18,061 nucleotides of DNA from JACQBY01 sp041486115 (GTDB taxonomy: Bacteria > Nitrospirota > Nitrospiria > JACQBW01). Below are positions 1 through 6,135 of the stretch, one piece after another (the stretch's first letter is position 1; each line of letters starts with the position of its first letter). The DNA lies in assembly GCA_041486115.1 (NCBI GenBank), contig JBGPKT010000045.1:1-18061 (forward strand). The letters are read 5' to 3'. The notes below the pieces were generated by a model. It was not told where the DNA came from, ran no database searches, and worked only from the letters and a program-made list of their open reading frames with translations. Both the position numbers and the translations under genes were made by a program.

Positions 1-339
1 CGCATCCAGCAGGCAGAGCTTGTTTTTCTTCTCTAGCCGAGCCAGGTCCCATCCCAGGGCCCGGGCGTTTTGACGCACGGACGCGGCGCGCTCCTCGAAC
101 ATCACGAGAATGCCCGGCTCGCCGGCCCTGGCGCCGTGCAGCAGGCATTGCAAGCCCATCATACTTTTACCGCTCCCGGCACCGCCGGTGACGAGTGTCA
201 TGCGTCCGGCGGGCACGCCGCCGTCCAACACCAGATCCAGCCCGGCAATGCCGGTCGGGACCTTCTGAATCCCATTCCTTCTTTTCTGAATTCCTGCTGG
301 GTCCATTCCTTGCGCCCTTCGTGTTGGTCTACCCACCAT
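1..339 (-). CDS. KaiC-like RecA-family ATPase, N-terminal part (runs off the window)
   Basis: The gene is read on the minus strand from an ATG at 339, preceded by a strong ribosome binding site (AAAGGAGGGAGA). It stays open for 113 codons to the window edge, so the C-terminal part is missing. Residues 27-38 (VPTGIAGLDLVL) form the entry strand typical of KaiC/RadA-type domains. Residues 52-59 (GGAGSGKS) are the Walker A motif. FEE at 81-83 matches the paired glutamates that KaiC uses for hydrolysis. KaiC-family proteins are RecA-fold ATPases; outside cyanobacteria they often work with two-component proteins rather than in a clock. The gene starts 22 nt after the upstream NarL-type regulator and probably shares its transcript. 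By hand count it is about 63% GC, clearly above the rest of the window, which suggests recent transfer. Whether it has one or two KaiC domains cannot be seen. Confidence 0.87.
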   Translation of the reverse strand, partial: MVGRPTRRAQGMDPAGIQKRRNGIQKVPTGIAGLDLVLDGGVPAGRMTLVTGGAGSGKSMMGLQCLLHGARAGEPGILVMFEERAASVRQNARALGWDLARLEKKNKLCLLDA

Positions 340-361
340 TCTCCCTCCTTTATTCTTTGTT

Positions 362-1117
362 TTATTTTTTTTTAATAGCCTTTGCCTCATGCCCAGGCGC
401 GACCCCGCGCCGCAGTGCATAGAGGATCAATTTACCGCGAGTCTTTAGTCCCAACTTCCGCATCAACGCCGCTCGATAGATTTCGACAGCGTGGGAACTC
501 GTCTTCATTCGGGCACCCATATCACGGTTGGTCGCCCCCTCCACCATGAGCTGCAGCATCTGCCGCTCGCGGGCTGTCAGTGTGTCATAGGGGTCTGGCG
601 AACCGGCCGAAGCCTTTTTCAGAATGGTTCCCATGGACGAATAGGAGTCTTTGGCGGCCTCGGAAATGATGGGACTCAGGTAACGCCGACCGGCCACGAC
701 TTCGCGTATGGCCTGGAAGAGCTCGGCCCCGCCGGACTCTTTGGCGATATAACCCGCCGCGCCGATTCTCAGCGCTTCCAGCACGTACGCCTCATTCCGG
801 TACATCGAAAGGACAATCACACGGGTTTTTGATTTCAGCCGCAAGACCTTTCGTGTGGTTTCCAGACCGTTCAGGCCAGGCATCATCAGGTCGGCGATTA
901 ACACCGTTGGCTTCCGCCGCTTGACCAGTTCGATCGCCTCGAGCCCATTCGCCGCTTCCCCCACCACTTCAAATTGCGGGTCGGATTCCAACAGGGTGCG
1001 CAGGCCTTGTCTCACGATCGCATGGTCATCCGCCAGCACGATGGTCACCTTAAGGCTTCCTCGAATTTTGCTTTTTTGCGACAAAACCTTCTTTTTTTCC
1101 ATTCCCGCCAGCTTCAT
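362..1117 (-). CDS. NarL/FixJ-family response regulator (receiver + LuxR-type HTH)
   Basis: This 251-residue protein has a receiver domain (about 24-145) followed by a LuxR-type helix-turn-helix (about 179-240, starting LTARERQMLQLMVEG). The receiver is intact: acidic pair D30/D31, phospho-acceptor D76 in LIADLMMPG, S104 and K126. It should be a phosphorylation-dependent DNA-binding regulator; no partner kinase is in the window. The start at 1117 directly follows the xseA stop codon with no gap, and GGAGG five bases upstream, inside the xseA end, supports it. This leaves a basic 23-residue extension before the receiver; a GTG at 1048 would remove it but has a poorer site. The HTH recognition helix reads SSHAVEIYR instead of the usual S.kTVe.HR. 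The last three codons are all AAA, a run of nine A just before the stop. GC is higher than in xseA, as in the KaiC-like gene that follows. Confidence 0.9.
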   Translation of the reverse strand: MKLAGMEKKKVLSQKSKIRGSLKVTIVLADDHAIVRQGLRTLLESDPQFEVVGEAANGLEAIELVKRRKPTVLIADLMMPGLNGLETTRKVLRLKSKTRVIVLSMYRNEAYVLEALRIGAAGYIAKESGGAELFQAIREVVAGRRYLSPIISEAAKDSYSSMGTILKKASAGSPDPYDTLTARERQMLQLMVEGATNRDMGARMKTSSHAVEIYRAALMRKLGLKTRGKLILYALRRGVAPGHEAKAIKKK

Positions 1118-2470
1118 TTAACCCTCCATGATTTCCGTGACTTTCGCCCGGACCTTCCCATCGGCCAGAATAATTTCTATTCCATCCCCTTTTAAAACCT
1201 CCCGGGATGATTTCAGGATCGATTGTCCGGGAAGTTTCCTCGTAATGCTGTATCCTCTTTTCAGAATTTCAACCGGCCCCAATGAATGCAATCCCGAAAG
1301 AAGCGTTTCAACCTCCTGATGTTTTAACGTGATTTCATGTCGGACCTGTTTGGCAAGCCGGTCAAAAAGGCGGAGGACCTCCTCTTTTAACCGGATGAAT
1401 TTCTGGGAGGGATTTTGAGTTTCAAGGTTTTTAAAAACTTGCTCAAAGGCTTTGCGCCGGGCGGCGGCGTTTCGCGTTACCGCAACGGTCAGCCGGCCGA
1501 TGAGATCATCGCACTTTTGAAAATGGTGTTCTATCAACCTCCCGGGACTCGACAGCCTTTTTTTAAAGCCCTCTAAATCTTTGAACATGCCGTTGACAAA
1601 TTTCTGATAGGCATGGATCAGCCGGCTTTTCGAGAGATGGATCCGCTCGATCAGCTCGAGATGATTTTTCACCACCAGTTCGGCCGCCGCGGAAGGTGTC
1701 GGCGCCCTTAAATCGGCCACAAAATCTGAAATGGTCACGTCGGTCTCATGCCCGACCGCCGAAATCACCGGGATAGCCGATTTAAAAATAGCCTCTGCGA
1801 CGATCTCTTCATTAAAAGCCCAGAGGTCTTCCAGGGAGCCTCCCCCTCTTCCGATGATTAAAACATCGATCCCGCCGATTTCATTCATTTCGGCAATCGC
1901 CCTTGCGATCGCAGGGGCCGCTTCGTCTCCCTGGACGGGGACCGGATTGATCAGAATATCGACTGCGGGATGCCTCCGCTTAATAATCTGGAGCATGTCC
2001 CGGATCGCGGCGCCGGTGGGCGAGGTGATGATCCCGATCCGGCGCGGAAACGAAGGGACCGGCTTTTTATGAGAGGGGTCGAACCATCCTCTTAAACGGA
2101 GTCTTTCTTTCAGCTGGTCGAACGCGAGCTGGAGCGCTCCGATCCCTTTCGGCTCAACCGCTTCAAGAACGATCTGATACTCTCCCCTCGGCTCATAGAC
2201 CGTCAGCCTCCCGCGGCAGAGGAGATGCTGGCCTTCCGCAGGAGTAAATTTCATCCCCCTGAGGGTCGATTTGAAGAGGATAGCCTTGATTTGCGCCCCG
2301 TTGTCCTTCAGGGTCAGGTAACAGTGGCCCGACTGGGGAGTCCTGAGGTTGGAGACCTCCCCTTCGACCCAGATCGACTGGAAAATCCTCTCCATCTCGC
2401 TTCTGATCAGCGCATTTAATTCGGTGACCGTGTAAATTTTTCTTTCGGTAAAAGAAAAGAGATCATCCAT
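1118..2470 (-). CDS. xseA: Exodeoxyribonuclease VII large subunit
   Basis: XseA is the catalytic subunit of exonuclease VII, a cytoplasmic enzyme that degrades single-stranded DNA in both directions when bound to several copies of the small subunit XseB. The 450-residue product is the usual length. An OB-fold lies at about 10-105. The catalytic domain shows RIGIITSPTGAAIRDML (144-160), GRGGGSLEDLWAFNEE (207-222) and AVGHETDVTISDFVADLRAP (238-257), then a long coiled-coil region. The reading frame is open up to 2533, but the ATG at 2470 is preferred: the family begins close to this point, GGAG lies 7 nt upstream, and the start overlaps the end of the ymdB-like gene by 8 nt. That overlap suggests translational coupling. 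xseB, often the next gene, is absent; a response regulator follows instead. Confidence 0.96.
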   Translation of the reverse strand: MDDLFSFTERKIYTVTELNALIRSEMERIFQSIWVEGEVSNLRTPQSGHCYLTLKDNGAQIKAILFKSTLRGMKFTPAEGQHLLCRGRLTVYEPRGEYQIVLEAVEPKGIGALQLAFDQLKERLRLRGWFDPSHKKPVPSFPRRIGIITSPTGAAIRDMLQIIKRRHPAVDILINPVPVQGDEAAPAIARAIAEMNEIGGIDVLIIGRGGGSLEDLWAFNEEIVAEAIFKSAIPVISAVGHETDVTISDFVADLRAPTPSAAAELVVKNHLELIERIHLSKSRLIHAYQKFVNGMFKDLEGFKKRLSSPGRLIEHHFQKCDDLIGRLTVAVTRNAAARRKAFEQVFKNLETQNPSQKFIRLKEEVLRLFDRLAKQVRHEITLKHQEVETLLSGLHSLGPVEILKRGYSITRKLPGQSILKSSREVLKGDGIEIILADGKVRAKVTEIMEG

Positions 2471-3263
2471 CGAACTGCTCCGCGATTTGAAGCCGCTGGA
2501 TCGAACGGGAAGCGCCGCCGGGAGCCGTTTCAATAATCACACCGGACAGGACGGCAGGCCCGTCCGCAGGCTCAAATTTCTGAGGGATCTGGGTTAAAAA
2601 TTTTTTGATCGCAATTTCTTTTTTGACCCCGATCACGGAGTCGGTCGGTCCGGTCATTCCCACATCGGTGATATACGCCGTTCCCTGCGGGAGAACTACC
2701 TCATCGGCCGTCTGGACATGGGTATGAGTCCCCACGACGGCGCTCACCCTCCCGTCGAGATACCACCCGATCGCTTTTTTTTCCGAGGTCGCTTCTCCGT
2801 GAAAATCAACCAGGATCGTCCGGGTCTCTCTTCTGATTTCTTCGATCTCCCGGTCCGCCGTTTTAAAGGGGCAGTCGGTGGGAAACATAAACGCCCTCCC
2901 CAGCAGGTGGAGCACGGCCATCTTCCCGGCGCCGCCCGCGAGGGTGTCGACCGTAAAAATCAGGCTCCCTTTCCCAGGGACATCCGCAGGATAATTGGCG
3001 GGACGGAGGAGGCGGGGCTCCGTGGAAATATAGTCGTAGATCTCTCTTTTATCCCAGATATGGTTTCCGCCGGTAATCACATGGATTCCGGTTTTAAAAA
3101 ATTGGTCGGCGATTTTCGGAGTGATCCCGAACCCTCCGGCGGCATTTTCACCGTTGGCGATCACGCAATCGATTTTATGCTGTTGGACGAGCCGGGGAAG
3201 AATCCGCTCAACGATCTTTCTCCCCGGTTCCCCGACAATGTCTCCGATGAACAATATTCTCAA
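2463..3263 (-). CDS. ymdB: YmdB-type metallophosphoesterase (TIGR00282 family)
   Basis: The protein has 266 residues, the normal size for this family of dimetal phosphoesterases; Bacillus subtilis YmdB hydrolyses 2',3'- and 3',5'-cyclic nucleotides. Metal-binding motifs are in order: GD at 7-8, NGEN at 37-40, GNH at 66-68, DFHGE at 153-157 and GTHTHV at 178-183. The start codon is TTG at 3263, which gives the canonical MRILFIGD N-terminus; GAGG five bases upstream supports it, and no ATG fits. It lies 99 nt downstream of rny, with a GC-rich hairpin in the gap, and overlaps xseA by 8 nt. The rny-ymdB neighbourhood is found in many bacteria, including Bacillus, where the two are functionally linked in RNA turnover. 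Its role here is inferred from the family. Confidence 0.94.
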   Translation of the reverse strand: MRILFIGDIVGEPGRKIVERILPRLVQQHKIDCVIANGENAAGGFGITPKIADQFFKTGIHVITGGNHIWDKREIYDYISTEPRLLRPANYPADVPGKGSLIFTVDTLAGGAGKMAVLHLLGRAFMFPTDCPFKTADREIEEIRRETRTILVDFHGEATSEKKAIGWYLDGRVSAVVGTHTHVQTADEVVLPQGTAYITDVGMTGPTDSVIGVKKEIAIKKFLTQIPQKFEPADGPAVLSGVIIETAPGGASRSIQRLQIAEQFDG

Positions 3264-3335
3264 GGGTTCCTCAACGCTAAAAAATATGAAGCCAGAAATA
3301 ATTCAGGAGTGCCGGGAAGGCAGGCGGGCTGGGGA

Positions 3336-3360
3336 AGACCGGGCCGAAGCCGCCCGGTCT
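3336..3360 (-). other. Perfect 9-bp GC-rich hairpin just after rny
   Basis: AGACCGGGC at 3336-3344 and its exact complement GCCCGGTCT at 3352-3360 enclose a 7-nt loop. The structure sits three bases past the rny stop codon in the transcript. The strand that follows reads TTCCCC, not a T run, so it is not a standard intrinsic terminator. It could attenuate transcription, block 3' exonucleases, or separate rny from ymdB expression. Confidence 0.6.
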
Positions 3361-3362
3361 CT

Positions 3363-4928
3363 CTACTTGGCGTACTCGATAAACCGGCTCTCCCGGATCA
3401 CCGTAATCTTGATCTGTCCCGGATAGGTCAGCTCCGTCTGGATTTTTTTGGCGATATCGCGGGAAATCTGCGCCGATTCATGGTCTGTCACATCCTCCTG
3501 TTTCACAATAATCCGGATCTCTCTTCCGGCCTGAATGGCATAAGCTTTTTCAACGCCTTTATAGGAAGTGGCGATTTTTTCCAATTTTTCAAGTCTTTTG
3601 ACATATGTTTCCAGATTTTCTCTTCTGGCTCCGGGACGCGCGGCAGAAATGGATTCCGCGGCAGCAACCAGGGCCGATTCGGGGCAGATACACTCGACAT
3701 CGCCGTGATGGGCGGCAATCGCATTGACCACTTTTGGAGATTCATTGAATTTTTTGGCCATTTCCGCGCCGATGAGCGCATGAGGCCCCTCTTCTTCGTG
3801 GCTGACGGCCTTTCCAATATCATGCAGAAGCGCCCCTCTTTTCGCGAGCTTCGTATCGAGCCGAAGTTCGTCGGACATCATTCCACAAATCAGCGACGCC
3901 TCCTTCGCATGCATTAAATTATTCTGCCCGTAGCTGGTCCGGTATTTCAGCCGTCCCAGGATTTTAACCAGTTCAGGGTGGACATCCGAAACGCCAAGCT
4001 CAAAAAGGACCTTCTCCGCGTCCTCTTTCATTGTCTTGTCGAGGTCCTTTTTGACCTTCTCGACCACTTCTTCGATCCGTGAAGGATGGATCCTGCCGTC
4101 CGCCATCAGTTTTTCAAGCGAGAGTTTGGCCACTTCCCGGCGGACAGGATCAAACCCCGAAATAATGACGGCTCCGGGCGTATCATCAATAATCAAATCA
4201 ATCCCGGTGGCCGCCTCAAGGGCCCGGATATTCCTCCCCTCCCGCCCGATAATCCGCCCTTTCATATCGTCCCCGGGAAGCGTCAGAACAGAACACGTCG
4301 TCTCGGCGACATATTCGTTGGCATACCGCTGTATGGCCGTCGTAATAATTTCTTTCGCCCTTCGCTCTGCGGTTTCTCTCGTCTCTTCCTCAACCCTCAT
4401 AATGGTCTTTCCCGCTTCGAACTTCGCCTCTTCTTCAAGATTCGAAATGAGCTGGCGTTTGGCTTCTTCCGCGGTAATCCCTGAAAGCGTTTCCAATTTC
4501 GCTTTGACTTCCTGAGCCCCTTTTTCATGGAGCCTCTTCTTTTCTTCCACTTCTTTTTCTTTTGAAGCGAGCTCGCGCTCCTTTTTTAGATGATCATCTT
4601 CCTTTTTCCCCAGCTGGTACAACTTTCTTTCAGCCGCTTCTTCTTTCTGGTTTAATTTTCTTTCCAGCTGGACCATGTCATTTCTTTTTTCCTGCATCTC
4701 TTTTTCGAGGTCGGTGCGGTATTGGAGAAATTGCGCCTTGGCCTCAAGGACCGCTCCGGTCTTTTTGTTTTCAGACTCCTTCTGGGCCTCTTCCAGTCTT
4801 GTCTTAAACAAGGCATCTTTTCCCGCAAGCATGGCCTGAACCATCTTGTTTTTAATGATCCATGCGGCGGCAAATCCTAAAACCAGGGAGAAAAAAATGA
4901 ATACGCTGCTCTCGGGGGTAATCATCAT
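3363..4928 (-). CDS. rny: Ribonuclease Y
   Basis: RNase Y is a membrane-anchored endoribonuclease that starts mRNA decay in bacteria that have it. The 521-residue protein is typical in length and layout: one membrane segment (about 9-25), a long charged coiled coil (about 35-205), a KH RNA-binding domain with GRIIGREGRN at 224-233, and an HD phosphohydrolase domain with the catalytic pair in LLHDIGK (H369, D370). The C-terminus (IKITVIRE then RFIEYAK) is also characteristic. Two adjacent ATG codons (4928 and 4925) are possible; AAGGAGG nine bases before the first supports 4928. The upstream neighbour is the 6S RNA gene, with a 0.4-kb leader between, and the downstream neighbour is the ymdB-like gene. 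Confidence 0.97.
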   Translation of the reverse strand: MMITPESSVFIFFSLVLGFAAAWIIKNKMVQAMLAGKDALFKTRLEEAQKESENKKTGAVLEAKAQFLQYRTDLEKEMQEKRNDMVQLERKLNQKEEAAERKLYQLGKKEDDHLKKERELASKEKEVEEKKRLHEKGAQEVKAKLETLSGITAEEAKRQLISNLEEEAKFEAGKTIMRVEEETRETAERRAKEIITTAIQRYANEYVAETTCSVLTLPGDDMKGRIIGREGRNIRALEAATGIDLIIDDTPGAVIISGFDPVRREVAKLSLEKLMADGRIHPSRIEEVVEKVKKDLDKTMKEDAEKVLFELGVSDVHPELVKILGRLKYRTSYGQNNLMHAKEASLICGMMSDELRLDTKLAKRGALLHDIGKAVSHEEEGPHALIGAEMAKKFNESPKVVNAIAAHHGDVECICPESALVAAAESISAARPGARRENLETYVKRLEKLEKIATSYKGVEKAYAIQAGREIRIIVKQEDVTDHESAQISRDIAKKIQTELTYPGQIKITVIRESRFIEYAK

Positions 4929-5312
4929 TCGACAGGACCTCCTTTTTTCAAGAGATCGTTCAAGGACTTTTCCTCTTAAAAAATTATGAACTTATTTTTC
5001 TTGTTAATTTTTATTTCGGGCTGAAAGGCATTGCTGAATCTGAAAAAAGGAATTCAGCCAACCAATGCGTAAGACAAGAGCTGGTAAAAGAAGTGAGAGC
5101 GTGGAAAGAAGAAAGACGGCGGCATCGGGCCGCTAAGGGCCTGTTTTACCCCTCGACATCCGGCGTTTCTCCCCGTTTCCGGGCAACAGAAGGTTTTTTT
5201 ATCTTCTACAGATGGATCATTATTTTTCAAAAAACAGTTCAGATTCACGCTCACGGGTTTTACCAGTTCTATAATGAACTTATTCCCTTTCAGTCCGGCC
5301 GATTAAATTTTT
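4929..5312. other. 384-bp interval between 6S RNA and rny, no convincing gene
   Basis: I find no credible coding sequence or tRNA here. On the minus strand, which would be the rny leader, there are small hairpins: CCCG-GAAA-CGGG (GNRA loop) at 5172-5183, and GCGGC/GCCGC with a 5-nt loop at 5119-5133 followed by a pyrimidine-rich stretch. The 120 bases before rny are AT-rich and end in a strong ribosome binding site. The minus-strand 66-codon frame at 5054-5254 has no ribosome binding site and resembles nothing I know. A structured leader or small RNA is possible but unproven. Confidence 0.5.
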
Positions 5313-5314
5313 AA

Positions 5315-5331
5315 CGGGGGAAAAGCCCCCG
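5315..5331 (-). terminator. Terminator-like hairpin at the 3' end of the 6S RNA gene
   Basis: CGGGGG (5315-5320) and CCCCCG (5326-5331) form a perfect 6-bp GC stem with a 5-nt loop. In the minus-strand transcript it is followed by UUAAAAAUUU, a weak and interrupted U tract. An alternative hairpin CCGC-AAAA-GCGG overlaps its upstream arm. It ends the 6S transcript or supplies a processing signal. Confidence 0.5.
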
Positions 5332-5505
5332 CTTTTGCGGTTGAGACAGAAAACTTGTACCCGGTTTCCCAGGTGGGAGCATCACTGAAAACTTCAGGCT
5401 TTCCGGATAACCGGACATGCGCACCATTTCCAGGTCTTGCCCCCTTTTGTGTTATTGTCGGGACAAAATTTTCTATCGTCTGTCCAACAAAGCAGGGGCC
5501 TCCTT
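5321..5505 (-). ncRNA. ssrS: 6S RNA (RNA polymerase-binding regulator)
   Basis: 6S RNA mimics an open promoter and binds the housekeeping RNA polymerase, shifting transcription in slow growth. The call rests on a diagnostic apical block on the minus strand: GGUGCGCAUG (5416-5425), a 5-bp UCCGG/CCGGA hairpin with UUAU loop (5402-5415), then AAGCCU (5396-5401). E. coli 6S has GGUGAGCAUG, a 5-bp hairpin and AAGCCU in the same order and spacing. Upstream is GGCCCCUG, like the GUCCCCUG of E. coli. Downstream, a CACC-type hairpin (ACCUGG/CCGGGU, 5359-5374) matches the 3' side of the central bubble. Position directly after zapA is the classical synteny of ssrS. The ends are estimates from the promoter and terminator, giving about 185 nt, the normal size. 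Confidence 0.83.
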
Positions 5506-5510
5506 TAGCC

Positions 5511-5539
5511 ACACTAGCACTCGCCAAAAAAAAATTCAA
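5511..5539 (-). promoter_or_regulatory. Promoter of the 6S RNA gene (extended -10)
   Basis: On the minus strand, TTGAAT (5534-5539) and TAGTGT (5511-5516) are separated by exactly 17 bp. TG at 5518-5519 gives an extended -10 element (TGCTAGTGT). The spacer contains a run of T. Transcription would begin near 5504-5506, matching the expected 6S 5' end. This fits a sigma-70-type promoter giving 6S RNA expression independent of zapA. Confidence 0.6.
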
Positions 5540-5573
5540 GAGAAAGTTTGCCGGTCCCCGCTCCGCAAAAAAA

Positions 5574-5891
5574 CTAAAATTTCATATCTTCAAACTCTTC
5601 TTCGATGCTGTCGATGAGGTCTTTGGTTTTTCTTTCAATACTGAGTTCTCTCTGCCTCGATTCTTTCTTCGATTGCAGATATTCGTGGGTGATATTAATA
5701 GCGGTCAGGATCGCCAGTTTGGAGAGCTGGCCGGTGCTCGCCCGCTTTCCGATATGTCTCATTTTTTTATCCACATAAGACGCGATTTCACGGATATAGG
5801 ACTCGTCATTATCGGCTTTAAGCTTATATTTCTGGCCGTAGATTTCCACCTCGACCAGTTGTTCGATTTTTTGCCGATGGTTCATGCTCAT
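5574..5891 (-). CDS. zapA: Cell division protein ZapA
   Basis: ZapA binds FtsZ and cross-links its filaments in the division ring. The 105-residue product has the family layout: an N-terminal globular part with VEVEIYGQKYKLKAD (about 14-28), the helix ESYIREIASYVDKKM (30-44), LAILTAINITHEYL (about 59-72), and a C-terminal coiled coil. Two start codons are possible (5891 and 5885); GAGGTG lies 4 nt before the first and 10 nt before the second, so the choice is open by two residues. The gene follows the zapB-like gene by 20 nt and precedes the 6S RNA gene, a widely conserved order. Confidence 0.93.
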   Translation of the reverse strand: MSMNHRQKIEQLVEVEIYGQKYKLKADNDESYIREIASYVDKKMRHIGKRASTGQLSKLAILTAINITHEYLQSKKESRQRELSIERKTKDLIDSIEEEFEDMKF

Positions 5892-5911
5892 GGATCACCT
5901 CGCTTCATCCC

Positions 5912-6130
5912 TTATTCCGCCAGGGTTTCGATCTCCCCCAGGATTTTTTCGACCCGCGAGCGGATCGCCTGTTTTTCGGTCCGCCAGTAGCTGTTTTCTT
6001 CTTCCATTTTCAGCGCCCGTTCCGACAGCGCTTTCAGCCCGGTTTCCAGATTGGCCTTGTCGTTTTTCAACTGCTTGATCAGGTCCATCATTTTTCTGAT
6101 TTTGAGCTCTAAAATGTCAAGTTTTTCCAT
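5912..6130 (-). CDS. zapB: ZapB-like coiled-coil protein
   Basis: This 72-residue protein is almost entirely predicted coiled coil, with heptad-like spacing of I, L, M and V (MEKLDILELKIRKMM, then LIKQLKNDKANLE). Such a short coiled-coil protein encoded just before ZapA is the usual form of ZapB, which bridges ZapA to the division apparatus and nucleoid in E. coli. Sequence alone cannot prove homology, because coiled coils are alike; the 20-nt spacing to zapA carries much of the argument. The start at 6130 is only 5 nt after the stop of the large upstream gene, and its GGAG ribosome site lies inside that gene's end, so translation is probably coupled. Confidence 0.78.
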   Translation of the reverse strand: MEKLDILELKIRKMMDLIKQLKNDKANLETGLKALSERALKMEEENSYWRTEKQAIRSRVEKILGEIETLAE

Positions 6131-6135
6131 TGGCG

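Noticed and set aside
70..422. Two short plus-strand frames near the left edge
   Set aside because: They are antisense to the KaiC-like gene, whose Walker A motif and ribosome site are unambiguous.
2471..2533. Longer xseA start at 2533
   Set aside because: It would overlap the ymdB-like gene by 71 bases and adds 21 residues not typical of the family; the ATG at 2470 has a ribosome site.
2718..3917. 399-codon open frame on the plus strand
   Set aside because: It lies antisense to the ymdB-like gene and rny, both with clear motifs, spans their boundary, has no ribosome site and resembles no protein. It is a shadow of codon bias.
5054..5254. 66-codon minus-strand frame between 6S RNA and rny
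   Set aside because: It has no ribosome site, low-complexity composition and no recognisable motif.
4929..5312. Possible tRNA in the gap before rny
   Set aside because: The only TpsiC-like string (GTTCAGATTC) has no matching stem, and no cloverleaf can be drawn on either strand.
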